64,000 bases of DNA from Kribbella sandramycini (GTDB lineage Bacteria > Actinomycetota > Actinomycetes > Propionibacteriales > Kribbellaceae), in contig NZ_JABJRC010000004.1 of assembly GCF_013131805.1 (NCBI RefSeq), positions 248,001 through 312,000 of the forward strand. Reading direction: 5' to 3'. The notes under the pieces were generated by a model. That model saw only the letters and a program-made list of their open reading frames with translations, searched no databases and was not told the DNA's origin. The position numbers and the translations under genes are program-made. Positions 16,110-23,564 of this stretch are shown here, piece after piece. Numbering within the stretch: the stretch's first letter is position 1; the number at the start of each line of letters is the position of its first letter.

Positions 16110-17422
16110 GACGTCAGCCCCAGATGCGAGCGGAGCGTCGTACCGGCGTACTCCGACCGGAAGACGCCGCGTTCGCGGAGCAGCGGGACGACGCGGTCGA
16201 CGAAGTCGTCGAGACCGCCGGGTGTCAGATGCGGGACCAGGACAAAGCCGTCGGCGGCGTCCTCCTGGACATGCCGGTTCAGCTCGGTGGCAATCGTCTC
16301 CGGGGAGCCGATGAACGTCTGCCGATTCTGCTGGTTGATGACGGTCTCGCGCAGCGACCAGTTGTTCGCCGCGGCCTGCGCGCGCCACTCGGCGACGACG
16401 GCCTCCTGGTCGTTGAACCCGGTCCGGCCCTGGGTGACCTTCGAACCGGCGACCGGCGCCTCGGTCGGGAGCGGGCCGTCCGGGTCGTACGCCGAGAGGT
16501 CGCGACCCCAGATCAGCTCTGCGAGCACGATCGCGGTCTGGCCGGAGACCTGCTGCTCGCGGACGTGCCGGGCCTTGTCGGCCGCTTCGGCGTCCGTGTC
16601 GGCGACGACGACCGTCACCGCGGGCATGATCTTCAGCGACTCCTCGGTGCGGCCGTACTTGGCCAGCCGATCCTTCACGTCCTTGTAGAAGGTCTGCCCG
16701 GCCGCGAACGTCGAGTGCCGGCTGAAGATCACGTCGGCACCAGACGCCGCGAACTCACGGCCCTGGTCGCTGTCCCCGGCCTGGATGATCACCGGCCGGC
16801 CCTGCGGGGACGGCGGCAGCCCGAACCGGCCCTGGATCGTGAAGTGGTCGCCGTCGTCCGCGAAGGCCCCAGTGCCTTCCCGGGCGAAGACGCCCGCTGC
16901 CTGATCCAGGACCAGGTCGTCGGCGCTCCACGAGTCCCAGAGTTTGCGGACGATGCGGAGCGACTCCTGGGCGCGGACGTACCGGTCGGCCTTGTCGAGG
17001 TAGCCGCCGCGGCGGAAGTTCTCCCCGGTGAACGCGTCCCACGACGTCACCACGTTCCACGCCGCCCGGCCCGCGGACAGGTGGTCCAGCGTCGCGAGCC
17101 GCTTGGCCAGCTCGTACGGCTCGTTGAACGTCGAGTTCACCGTCGCCGCCAGGCCCAGGTTCGTGGTCACGGCGGCCAGAGCGCTGAGGACGGTCAGCGA
17201 CTCCGGCCGCCCGACCACGTCGAGGTCGTGGATCTTCCCCTTCACCTCGCGCAGCCGCAGCCCCTCCGCGAGAAAGAAGAAGTCGAACGTCCCCCGCTCC
17301 GCGGTCGCCGCCAGATGCTTGAAGGATGCGAAGTCGATCTGCGACCCGGATGCCGGATCCGACCACACCGTGGTGTTGTTGACGCCGGGAAAGTGGGCCG
17401 CCAGATGAATCTGCTTGGTCAT
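16106..17422 (-). CDS. NtaA/SnaA/CmoJ-type FMN-dependent monooxygenase
   Basis: This 438-residue member of the nitrilotriacetate monooxygenase (NtaA/DmoA/SoxA) branch of LLM proteins shows 'GTFDFFFLAEGLRLRE', 'TVNSTFNEPYELAKRLATLD', 'GRAAWNVVTSWDAFTGENF' and 'SPQGRPVIIQAGDSDQGREF'. Relatives cleave C-N or C-S bonds with FMNH2 and O2; in Bacillus, the CmoJ/YtnJ member opens N-acetylated S-substituted cysteines. The ATG at 17422 overlaps the preceding gene (ATGA). It is the gene in the operon that best predicts an S-alkyl-cysteine-type substrate, since an acetyltransferase and cystine-type transporter are encoded alongside. Confidence 0.88.
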   Translation of the reverse strand: MTKQIHLAAHFPGVNNTTVWSDPASGSQIDFASFKHLAATAERGTFDFFFLAEGLRLREVKGKIHDLDVVGRPESLTVLSALAAVTTNLGLAATVNSTFNEPYELAKRLATLDHLSAGRAAWNVVTSWDAFTGENFRRGGYLDKADRYVRAQESLRIVRKLWDSWSADDLVLDQAAGVFAREGTGAFADDGDHFTIQGRFGLPPSPQGRPVIIQAGDSDQGREFAASGADVIFSRHSTFAAGQTFYKDVKDRLAKYGRTEESLKIMPAVTVVVADTDAEAADKARHVREQQVSGQTAIVLAELIWGRDLSAYDPDGPLPTEAPVAGSKVTQGRTGFNDQEAVVAEWRAQAAANNWSLRETVINQQNRQTFIGSPETIATELNRHVQEDAADGFVLVPHLTPGGLDDFVDRVVPLLRERGVFRSEYAGTTLRSHLGLTS

Positions 17423-18450
17423 CGCCCACTCCCCGCCGCGTACCTGCCCACCGGCCGGCTCAACCCGAGCCGATTCCGCAGCGTCCCCGCCCGCGCTTCT
17501 CCCACAACTTTTCTTGCCTTGAGCAACGGAATGAGTTCGTCCGCGATGATCGGCACGTCGACTTCCAGCGAGGCGGGCCGCAGATGCACGCCGTCGACTC
17601 CAGCGGCCTGCCAGTCGGTGATGGAGCCCGCAAGCTGTTCGGCCGCGCCGGCCTGCTCGAAACTGATGGCGACCGAGACCAGGACGCGGGGGGTGGTCGC
17701 GCCGTCGGTTGTCCGCAGAGCGGCGACGCGCTCCGCAAGGTCGGTCGTCTCCGGGAGGATCACCAGTTCCGCGTCCGCGGCCGCCTGCAACGCGTCCGGC
17801 GCACTGACCCGGACGGCGGTGACGGGGTGGCCTTGCGGGGGTCTGGGGACGATGGAAGGGCCCTTGATGGAGAAGGTGGGAGAGGTGAAGTTGACGTAGT
17901 GGAGACGGTCGCGGTCGACGAAGCGGCCGGTGGGGGCGTCGCGGATGATGGCGTCGTCGTCCCAGGAGTCCCACAGGCGGCGGGAGACGTCGACGACGTA
18001 GCGGGCCTCGCGCCAGAGGTCGGCGGCCGGGGCGGGGTCGCGGCGGCCGATGACGGCGGCTGCTTCGGCGGACGTCGAGACGTCGGCGATCCAGCCGCCG
18101 CGGCCGGCGGAGACGTAGTCGAGGGTGGCGACCGACGCCTGGACGTGGAACGGCTCGGTGTGCGTCACGGTGATGGTGGGCAGCAGTCCGATCCGCTCGG
18201 TGGCGGGGGCGATCCGGGCAGCCAGGCCGAGGGCATCGAGCTGGACGCCGACCCGGCCGGCGGCGTCCGCGGGCGCTTCGAGCGTGCCGGCGAAGGTGGC
18301 GATGTCGATCCCCGCCGCCTCGGCGCGCTGGACGGCGCGCAGCGCGAGCTCGCCGGTCAGGATCGCGCCCGGGTCGACCTCGGGGCCGCGCCAGGCGCCC
18401 GGGTCTCCCCCGGCGCCGTCGATCTCGATGGCGGTGATCAGCCGGCTCAT
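17419..18450 (-). CDS. LLM-class oxidoreductase, divergent
   Basis: The 343-residue protein retains the LLM pattern ('ALRAVQRAEAAGIDIATFAG', 'ATERIGLLPTITVTHTEPFH', 'ATLDYVSAGRGGWIADVSTS') and a region like NtaA-type proteins ('LWREARYVVDVSRRLWDSWD'). Several core positions are changed and the C-terminal half is shortened, so it may be a non-catalytic or specialised partner of the NtaA-type enzyme. The start at 18450 and the stop at 17419 overlap both neighbours by 4 nt. It could form a heteromer with the following monooxygenase, as LuxA/LuxB do. Confidence 0.8.
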   Translation of the reverse strand: MSRLITAIEIDGAGGDPGAWRGPEVDPGAILTGELALRAVQRAEAAGIDIATFAGTLEAPADAAGRVGVQLDALGLAARIAPATERIGLLPTITVTHTEPFHVQASVATLDYVSAGRGGWIADVSTSAEAAAVIGRRDPAPAADLWREARYVVDVSRRLWDSWDDDAIIRDAPTGRFVDRDRLHYVNFTSPTFSIKGPSIVPRPPQGHPVTAVRVSAPDALQAAADAELVILPETTDLAERVAALRTTDGATTPRVLVSVAISFEQAGAAEQLAGSITDWQAAGVDGVHLRPASLEVDVPIIADELIPLLKARKVVGEARAGTLRNRLGLSRPVGRYAAGSGR

Positions 18451-19502
18451 GAGGCCACCTTCAGGGCGAGTGTGAGGTCCTTGGTGAACGGCAGCGGTCC
18501 GATCGACTCCGGGTCGGCGTCGACGTCGAACTGCGGCTGGAAGCCGACGGCTCGGTAGAGCGCGGCCGCCTCGGGCTGCCGGGGCCCGGTGGTCAGGTAG
18601 AGCTTCCGGTAGCCGAGGTCGACCGCGGCCCGCTCCAGTTCGGCGAGTACGCGGCGTCCGAGCCCTTGGCGGCGGTGCAGATGGGACGTCCACATCCGCT
18701 TCACCTCGGCCGTCTGGTCGTCGTATCGGCGGATGGCGCCGCCCGCGACCGTCTGACCGCCGTACCGGAGCAGGACGAACGCGCCCCCGCTGTCGGTGTG
18801 GAAGTCGCTCGCCGGGACCTCGGTGAGCTGGGTGTGCTCGGTCGTTCGGCCGTAGCGGGTGCTGTACTCGACGATCAGATCCGCGAGCAGCGGCGCTGCC
18901 TCCGGGTCTTCCGGACGGGCCCGGAGTACCTCGATCTCCGCCGCCTGCACCGGCGTACTGTCGAGCGGTTGCCCACCTTCGACCGTGGTCAGGAACGCCT
19001 CGGTCACCTGGTAGAGCGGGACGGACGCCGCCTGATCGAGCAGGACGCCGCCGCCGTCGTACAGATTGATGTGTGCCGACAGCACGAACCAGCCCTGCCC
19101 GATCGCGCCGGCGCCGAGGCTGGTGAGCACCGGCCGCAGCGCGTAGTCGATCACCAGCACATGCGCCGGCGTCCCACCCGTTGCCAACGGCAACACGGTC
19201 TTACCTTTCAGCGCGTACTGCGGGAGCAGGTCGAGGAACACCTTGAGCAACCCGGCGTACGCCGCCTTGTAGACGGGTGTGGTGACCACGACGGCGTCGG
19301 CCGCTTCGAGGGTCTTGATCGCGGCCGCGATCCCGGGGTCGTCGGCGCGGCCGTGCAGCAACGGCTCGGCCGGCAGGTCCCGCAGCACGATGGGGGTGAC
19401 CTCGTGCCCGTGGCTGATCAGACGCTTGGTGACGTACTCGAGGACGGCGTCGGTCCGGGACGGTACCGACGGGCTGCTGGAGATCGTTGCGATGGTCGCC
19501 AT
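18447..19502 (-). CDS. Fused NAD(P)H:FMN reductase (SsuE-like) and GNAT acetyltransferase
   Basis: Residues about 1-175 form a flavodoxin-like FMN reductase: 'ATISSSPSVPSRTDAVLEYV', 'ADAVVVTTPVYKAAYAGLLK', 'VFLDLLPQYALKGKTVLPLA' and 'GGTPAHVLVIDYALRPVL' are SsuE/MsuE blocks. Residues about 195-351 form a GNAT domain with acetyl-CoA loop 'RRQGLGRRVLAELERA' and 'LYRAVGFQPQ'. The reductase would supply FMNH2 to the LLM monooxygenases. The acetyltransferase could N-acetylate the imported amino compound before oxygenation, as in the Bacillus S-alkyl-cysteine pathway. The two functions on one chain are unusual. It is coupled to the next gene (ATGA) and lies 7 nt after the binding-protein gene. Confidence 0.87.
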   Translation of the reverse strand: MATIATISSSPSVPSRTDAVLEYVTKRLISHGHEVTPIVLRDLPAEPLLHGRADDPGIAAAIKTLEAADAVVVTTPVYKAAYAGLLKVFLDLLPQYALKGKTVLPLATGGTPAHVLVIDYALRPVLTSLGAGAIGQGWFVLSAHINLYDGGGVLLDQAASVPLYQVTEAFLTTVEGGQPLDSTPVQAAEIEVLRARPEDPEAAPLLADLIVEYSTRYGRTTEHTQLTEVPASDFHTDSGGAFVLLRYGGQTVAGGAIRRYDDQTAEVKRMWTSHLHRRQGLGRRVLAELERAAVDLGYRKLYLTTGPRQPEAAALYRAVGFQPQFDVDADPESIGPLPFTKDLTLALKVAS

Positions 19503-19509
19503 GGTTCTC

Positions 19510-20466
19510 CTACTTCTGCTTGTCCTTGGGAAGGCCTGGAGGGTTGACCAACGACTTCGGGACGGCCTCGTCGCTGAGGCCCCACTTGGCCAGCACCTTC
19601 GCGTAGCTGCCGTCGGCGATCGCCGCGTTCAGCGCGTCGGCCAGCGGCTTGGCCAGGCCGTTGTCCTTCTTCGTCGTGATGCCGACCAGCCCTTGGACCG
19701 GGTAGCTGGACGAGACCGTGCCGACGATCTCGGTCTGCTTCTGCGTCGCGACGTGGTACGTGCCGTTCGGGTTCGGGCCGAGGTAGAGCTCGATCCGGCC
19801 GGACTGCAAGGCCAGGTAGGTATCGGCCGGCTGCTGGTAGTACTTCAGGTCGGCGGGTGCGCGGCCGGCGGCGGTGTTCTGCCGGTTCCAGTCGACGAGG
19901 ATCGCCTCCTGCAGCGTGCCCGAGCTGACCGCGACCTTCTTCCCCGCGATATCGGCCGGCCCGGCCACCTTCAGCCCGGAGCCGGCCTTCGCCTCGAACG
20001 CGTGCAGCCCGAGCCGGTACGTCGCGAAGTCGTACTTCTCCTTGCGCAACTCCGACACCCCGATATTCGAGATCCCCACCTGGTACTTCCCCGAGTCGAG
20101 CCCGAGGAACAGGTTCTCCCAGCTCGTCGTCTGCACCTCGGCCCGCAGCCCGAGCACACTCGCGACCAGATACGCGATGTCGATCTCGACCCCGATCGGC
20201 GTCCTGTTGTCATCCGCCGTGAACCCCAACGGCGGCAGACCCCCACCCGCAGACCCGTTGCCCACCACAAGCTTCCCGCTGTCGCGCACCTCAGCCGGCA
20301 GCTCGGCCGCAACAGCCTCCACCTTCGCCGACGTAACCCGCACCTGCTCCGCCGACGTGTCGAACGCAACCACCGAAGCGTCCCCCGCCGGAGCCGCGCT
20401 CTTCGGATCCGCACAAGCAGCAACCGTCGCGAGCAAGACCGCGCCTACGAGAAATCTCCTCAACAT
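19510..20466 (-). CDS. Amino-acid-type ABC transporter binding lipoprotein (second copy)
   Basis: The 318-residue protein has a lipoprotein signal ('LRRFLVGAVLLATVAAC', lipobox VAAC) and an SBP family 3 domain. 'GFTADDNRTPIGVEIDIAYL' and 'VQTTSWENLFLGLDSGKYQV' are typical of polar amino acid or cystine-type binding proteins. It is clearly a paralogue of the next upstream gene. Two binding proteins for one permease/ATPase pair broaden the substrate range, as in the TcyJ/TcyK cystine system. The stop is 7 nt upstream of the reductase-acetyltransferase start in transcription order. Confidence 0.9.
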   Translation of the reverse strand: MLRRFLVGAVLLATVAACADPKSAAPAGDASVVAFDTSAEQVRVTSAKVEAVAAELPAEVRDSGKLVVGNGSAGGGLPPLGFTADDNRTPIGVEIDIAYLVASVLGLRAEVQTTSWENLFLGLDSGKYQVGISNIGVSELRKEKYDFATYRLGLHAFEAKAGSGLKVAGPADIAGKKVAVSSGTLQEAILVDWNRQNTAAGRAPADLKYYQQPADTYLALQSGRIELYLGPNPNGTYHVATQKQTEIVGTVSSSYPVQGLVGITTKKDNGLAKPLADALNAAIADGSYAKVLAKWGLSDEAVPKSLVNPPGLPKDKQK

Positions 20467-20474
20467 AAGAAGCC

Positions 20475-21434
20475 TCAGCTCGTGATCGGGAGGCCGGGGG
20501 GATTGATCTCGGACTTGGCCACGGATTCGGTGGCGACGTTCCAGCGCTCCAGCACCTTGGCGTAGGAGCCGTCGGCGATGACGGCGTTCAGCGCGGCCTG
20601 GTAGGCCTGCACGAGACCGCTGTCCTTCTTGGTGGTGGCGGCGATCAGGCCTTGCAGGGTGGGGCCGGCGCCGGAGAACTTGCCGATCGACTCGGTCTCG
20701 CCGGAGGTCTTGATGTGGTACGCGATCGACGGGTTCGGGCCGAGGTAGCCGTCGATCCGCCCGGAGGCGAGTGCCAGGTAGGTGTCGGTGTTCTGCTGGA
20801 AGTACTTGATCGTCGCCGCCGGCAGCCCGGCCTTGATGTTCGCCTCGTTCCAGTCGATCAGGATCTTCTCCTGGTTCGTCCCGGAGCCGACCGCGATCGT
20901 CTTCCCGGCGATGTCCTTTCCGCCGGTGACCCGCCAGCTCCCGCCCTTCTTCGCCTCGAACGCAATGTCGTCCTTGCGGTACGTCGCGAAGTCGTACTTC
21001 TGCTTACGTTTCTCGGTCACGGTGATGTTCGAGAAGCCGACGTCGTACTTGGCCGAGTCGAGCCCGACGAACAGGTTCTCCCAGCTCGTGACGTCGATCT
21101 CCGGGGTCAGCCCGAGCGCGCCGGCGACCAGGTGCGCGATGTCGACCTCGAGACCGATCGGGGTCTTGTTGTCGTCGGCGTAGAAGCCGAGCGGCACGGT
21201 GCCGCTGCCGTACCCGCCGCCGATCAGCAGCGTGCCGCGGTCGCGGACCTTCGCGGGCAGCAGCGCCGCCGCTGCGTCGTTCTTGGTGGTAGTGATCCGG
21301 TTCTGTTCGGCGGAGGTGTTCACACCGGTGTCGCCGCCCGCGGCGCTGGCCGTGGGCTCGGCGCCACAACCGGCCAGGACGAGCAGGAGCGCGCCGGCGG
21401 CCGCGGTGACGGCAAGCAGGGGACTACGTTTCAT
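20475..21434 (-). CDS. Amino-acid-type ABC transporter binding lipoprotein (first copy)
   Basis: The 319-residue SBP family 3 protein has a lipoprotein signal ending 'ALLLVLAGCG'. 'GFYADDNKTPIGLEVDIAHL', 'IDVTSWENLFVGLDSAKYDV' and the C-terminal 'NAVIADGSYAKVLERW' match the neighbouring binding protein closely, so the pair is a tandem duplication. The start at 21434 begins the signal peptide; a longer frame upstream overlaps the ATPase gene and is rejected. The gap to the ATPase gene is 10 nt. It is exported and lipid-anchored outside the membrane. Confidence 0.9.
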   Translation of the reverse strand: MKRSPLLAVTAAAGALLLVLAGCGAEPTASAAGGDTGVNTSAEQNRITTTKNDAAAALLPAKVRDRGTLLIGGGYGSGTVPLGFYADDNKTPIGLEVDIAHLVAGALGLTPEIDVTSWENLFVGLDSAKYDVGFSNITVTEKRKQKYDFATYRKDDIAFEAKKGGSWRVTGGKDIAGKTIAVGSGTNQEKILIDWNEANIKAGLPAATIKYFQQNTDTYLALASGRIDGYLGPNPSIAYHIKTSGETESIGKFSGAGPTLQGLIAATTKKDSGLVQAYQAALNAVIADGSYAKVLERWNVATESVAKSEINPPGLPITS

Positions 21435-21444
21435 GACGACTTCC

Positions 21445-22197
21445 TCAGAGGACTTTGGAGATGAAGGCGCGAGTGCGCTCTTGGGCAGGGTTGTCGAGCA
21501 CTTCGTGCGGAGGGCCCGACTCGACGATCCGGCCGTCGTCCATGAACACGACGGTGTCCGCCACCTCACGGGCGAAGCCGATCTCGTGGGTGACGACGAC
21601 CATCGTCGAACCGTCGCGGGCGAGCTCCTTGATCACATCGAGGACCTCGCCGACCAGCTCCGGGTCGAGCGCGCTGGTCGGTTCGTCGAACAGCAGCACC
21701 TTGGGCCGCAGCGCGAGCGCCCGCGCGATCGCGACTCGTTGCTGCTGACCACCGGACAACTGCCGCGGGTACACGTCGGCCTTGTCGCCGACGCCGACCC
21801 GCTCCAGCAGCTCGCGGGCCAGTGTCTCGACCTCACTACGTTTCCGCCGCTGCGCCGAGACCGGCGCCTCGACGACGTTCTGCAGGGCGGTCAGATGCCC
21901 GAACAGGTTGAAGTTCTGGAACACGAACCCGACCTGCGACCGCTGGTGCAGGATCTCGCGCTCGCGCAGTTCGTACAGCTTGTCGCCGCGCCGCCGGTAC
22001 CCGATCAGCTCACCGTCGATCCGGATCAGCCCGCGATCCACCTTCTCCAGATGATTGATCGAGCGCAGCAGTGTCGACTTGCCCGAGCCGGACGGCCCCA
22101 GGATCACCGTGACCGTCCCGGCCTCGACGACGAGGTCGATCCCTTTGAGGACCTCGAGCTCGCCGAAGCTCTTGTGCACACCGCGAATGTCGATCAT
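21445..22197 (-). CDS. Amino-acid-type ABC transporter ATP-binding protein
   Basis: The 250-residue ATPase of the GlnQ/TcyN class has Walker A 'GPSGSGKST' (residues about 34-42), Q-loop 'FVFQNFNLFGHLTALQNVV', signature 'LSGGQQQR', Walker B 'LLFDEPTSALD' and H-loop 'VVVTHEIGFA'. It energises import through the permease encoded immediately upstream, with which it overlaps (ATGA). Only one permease gene is present, so the membrane part is probably a homodimer. Confidence 0.94.
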   Translation of the reverse strand: MIDIRGVHKSFGELEVLKGIDLVVEAGTVTVILGPSGSGKSTLLRSINHLEKVDRGLIRIDGELIGYRRRGDKLYELREREILHQRSQVGFVFQNFNLFGHLTALQNVVEAPVSAQRRKRSEVETLARELLERVGVGDKADVYPRQLSGGQQQRVAIARALALRPKVLLFDEPTSALDPELVGEVLDVIKELARDGSTMVVVTHEIGFAREVADTVVFMDDGRIVESGPPHEVLDNPAQERTRAFISKVL

Positions 22198-23087
22198 CGG
22201 GTCGTTCCCCGGTTGAAGTACCGCTCGACGTAGCGTTGCGCGATCGACAGCAGGGTGGTCAGGACGATGTACCAGACCGTTGCCACCATCAACAACGGGA
22301 CGACGCGGCTGTTCCGGCCGTAGATCACCTGCACCTGGTAGAAGAGCTCAGGGATCGCCATCACCGACACGATCGAAGTCCCCTTGAAGAGACTGATCAC
22401 CTCGTTCGCACCGTTCGGCAGGATCGACCGCATCGCCTGCGGCAGCACGATCCTGAAGAACTGCCGCACCTTCGGGATCCCCAGCGCCGCGGCCGCCTCG
22501 GTCTGCCCGGCGTCCACCGAGATGATGCCGCCGCGGATGATCTCCGCCGCGTACGCCGCCTGGTGCAGCGCCAACCCGAGGACAGCAGCGCCCAGCGGGC
22601 CGAACAGGTTGTTCGTGCTGAAGTGCACGAACTCCGGCCCGAACGGGATGCCGAGGCTCAACTCCTGATACAGGTAAGCGATGTTGAACCAGAACAGCAG
22701 CTGCACGATCAGCGGGATCGACCGGAACGCCCAGATGTAGCCCCAGGCAACTACCTGCAAGAACGGGCTGCTGGACAGGCGCATCGTTGCGATCACCGCA
22801 CCGAGCGCGAAGCCGAGCACGGTGCCGTAGATCGTCAGCTGCACGGTCACCCAGAGCGCGCTGAAGATCGTCTTGGTGGTGAAGAACTGGAAGAACGTCG
22901 GCCAATCCCAGCCAGGGTTGGTGACCAGGCCATTGACGAACATCGCCAGCAGGACCAGGACGACGCCGACGCCGACCCAGCGCCACGGATGACGGCGGGC
23001 GACGATCGGCAGATCGTAGTCGGAACGGAGTACGGACGCCGGTGGGCCGGCGGCGTCCTGGGTGGAGCTGAGCGAGGTGGTTGACAC
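22194..23087 (-). CDS. Amino-acid-type ABC transporter permease
   Basis: The 297-residue permease has about five membrane helices and the His/Glu/Gln/Arg/opine family domain (residues about 75-290): 'TVQLTIYGTVLGFALGAVIA', 'IWAFRSIPLIVQLLFWFNIA' and the EAA loop 'EAAAALGIPKVRQFFRIVLP' followed by 'QAMRSILPNGANEVISLFK'. The N-terminal 45 residues are a polar tail before the first helix. It is the first large gene of the operon, with 101 nt between it and the leader peptide stop; that gap holds a 7-bp hairpin. Confidence 0.93.
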   Translation of the reverse strand: MSTTSLSSTQDAAGPPASVLRSDYDLPIVARRHPWRWVGVGVVLVLLAMFVNGLVTNPGWDWPTFFQFFTTKTIFSALWVTVQLTIYGTVLGFALGAVIATMRLSSSPFLQVVAWGYIWAFRSIPLIVQLLFWFNIAYLYQELSLGIPFGPEFVHFSTNNLFGPLGAAVLGLALHQAAYAAEIIRGGIISVDAGQTEAAAALGIPKVRQFFRIVLPQAMRSILPNGANEVISLFKGTSIVSVMAIPELFYQVQVIYGRNSRVVPLLMVATVWYIVLTTLLSIAQRYVERYFNRGTTR

Positions 23088-23134
23088 GGGCGTTCTCCCT
23101 GGCGGTGGGCAGGCTTCGCGGGCACGGCGGCGCC

Positions 23135-23154
23135 GGCGTCCGACGCTGGACGCC
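23135..23154 (-). promoter_or_regulatory. Candidate attenuator hairpin between leader peptide and permease
   Basis: GGCGTCC (23135-23141) and GGACGCC (23148-23154) form a perfect 7-bp stem with a 6-nt loop. It lies 34 nt past the leader peptide stop and 47 nt before the permease start. Such a position suits an attenuator or a hairpin hiding the permease ribosome site. Function is inferred from position alone. Confidence 0.4.
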
Positions 23155-23188
23155 TACCGGTCGTGCGAGGAGTGCGGAGAAGTGGTGC

Positions 23189-23263
23189 TCAGCGCCGACA
23201 GAGGGCGCTGGAAACCCGGAGCAGGTCGATGTGGAGGCGGTAGTACGGCAGTGCGCGTGTCAT
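23189..23263 (-). CDS. Leader peptide (24 aa) with RLHIDLLRVSSALCR motif
   Basis: The peptide begins MTRALPYYR and ends LHIDLLRVSSALCRR. The 'RLHIDLLRV-SALCR' core is the signature of actinobacterial putative leader peptides found ahead of sulphur-assimilation and sulphonate/cysteine transport operons, with a Cys codon close to the end. A strong ribosome site (AGGAGGGG at 23278-23271) sits 7-8 nt before the ATG. The gene leads an 11-gene operon of transport and monooxygenase genes. Ribosome stalling at the Cys codon when charged tRNA-Cys is scarce would be the likely control. The peptide is too short for normal gene callers. Confidence 0.8.
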   Translation of the reverse strand: MTRALPYYRLHIDLLRVSSALCRR

Positions 23264-23301
23264 TCCCGTCCCCTCCTTTTGCCACTGAATCTTCGGGCTC
23301 A

Positions 23302-23314
23302 TCCCAGTATGGGA
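23302..23314. promoter_or_regulatory. Inverted repeat upstream of the leader peptide
   Basis: TCCCAGTATGGGA is a 5-bp inverted repeat with a 3-nt centre, 39 nt upstream of the leader ATG on the minus strand. It lies where a promoter is expected and may be an operator. No clear -35/-10 pair could be assigned. Confidence 0.3.
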
Positions 23315-23364
23315 CGAACTTGAAAGATCAGTAAGTTGGTAGACAAACCTCTCAATATGTGGAC

Positions 23365-23525
23365 GCTCTATAACGGTCCGGCCGAGCCAAATCGGCCTGC
23401 AGCACGCCGAAACCCGGGTGACCTCGCTCACGCGGTGATCGCCGATTCAAGTAGTTGGATTCACGCCTGGAGCCGCACACGGCGGGAGACGGCAGTCACT
23501 CACTGTCATCGAATTCCGTCATCCC
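23365..23525 (+). promoter_or_regulatory. Structured leader of the M23 peptidase gene; candidate c-di-AMP (ydaO/yuaA) riboswitch
   Basis: About 200 nt of structured RNA can form ahead of the peptidase. Pairable and conserved-looking words include GGTCCGGCCGAGCC followed by GGCC, CTGCAGCACGCCGAAACC, GGGTGACC, GGAGCCGC and GGCGGGAGACGG. Actinobacterial c-di-AMP riboswitches commonly precede secreted cell-wall hydrolases (RpfA, M23 and NlpC/P60 enzymes), and similar words occur in them as far as I can recall. The assignment is by context and partial resemblance; a covariance search with the ydaO-yuaA model would settle it. No other gene is seen between 23264 and 23564. Confidence 0.45.
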
Positions 23526-23564
23526 GTCGCAATCCGCGTTTGAGGCGGCCGTGATCTGCTCGTT

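Noticed and set aside
14121..17899. Long plus-strand open frames (524 and 591 codons) opposite the FAD and monooxygenase genes
   Set aside because: Antisense artefacts of GC-rich codons; composition dominated by Arg, Gly, Val, no family features, and the opposite strand holds well-supported enzymes.
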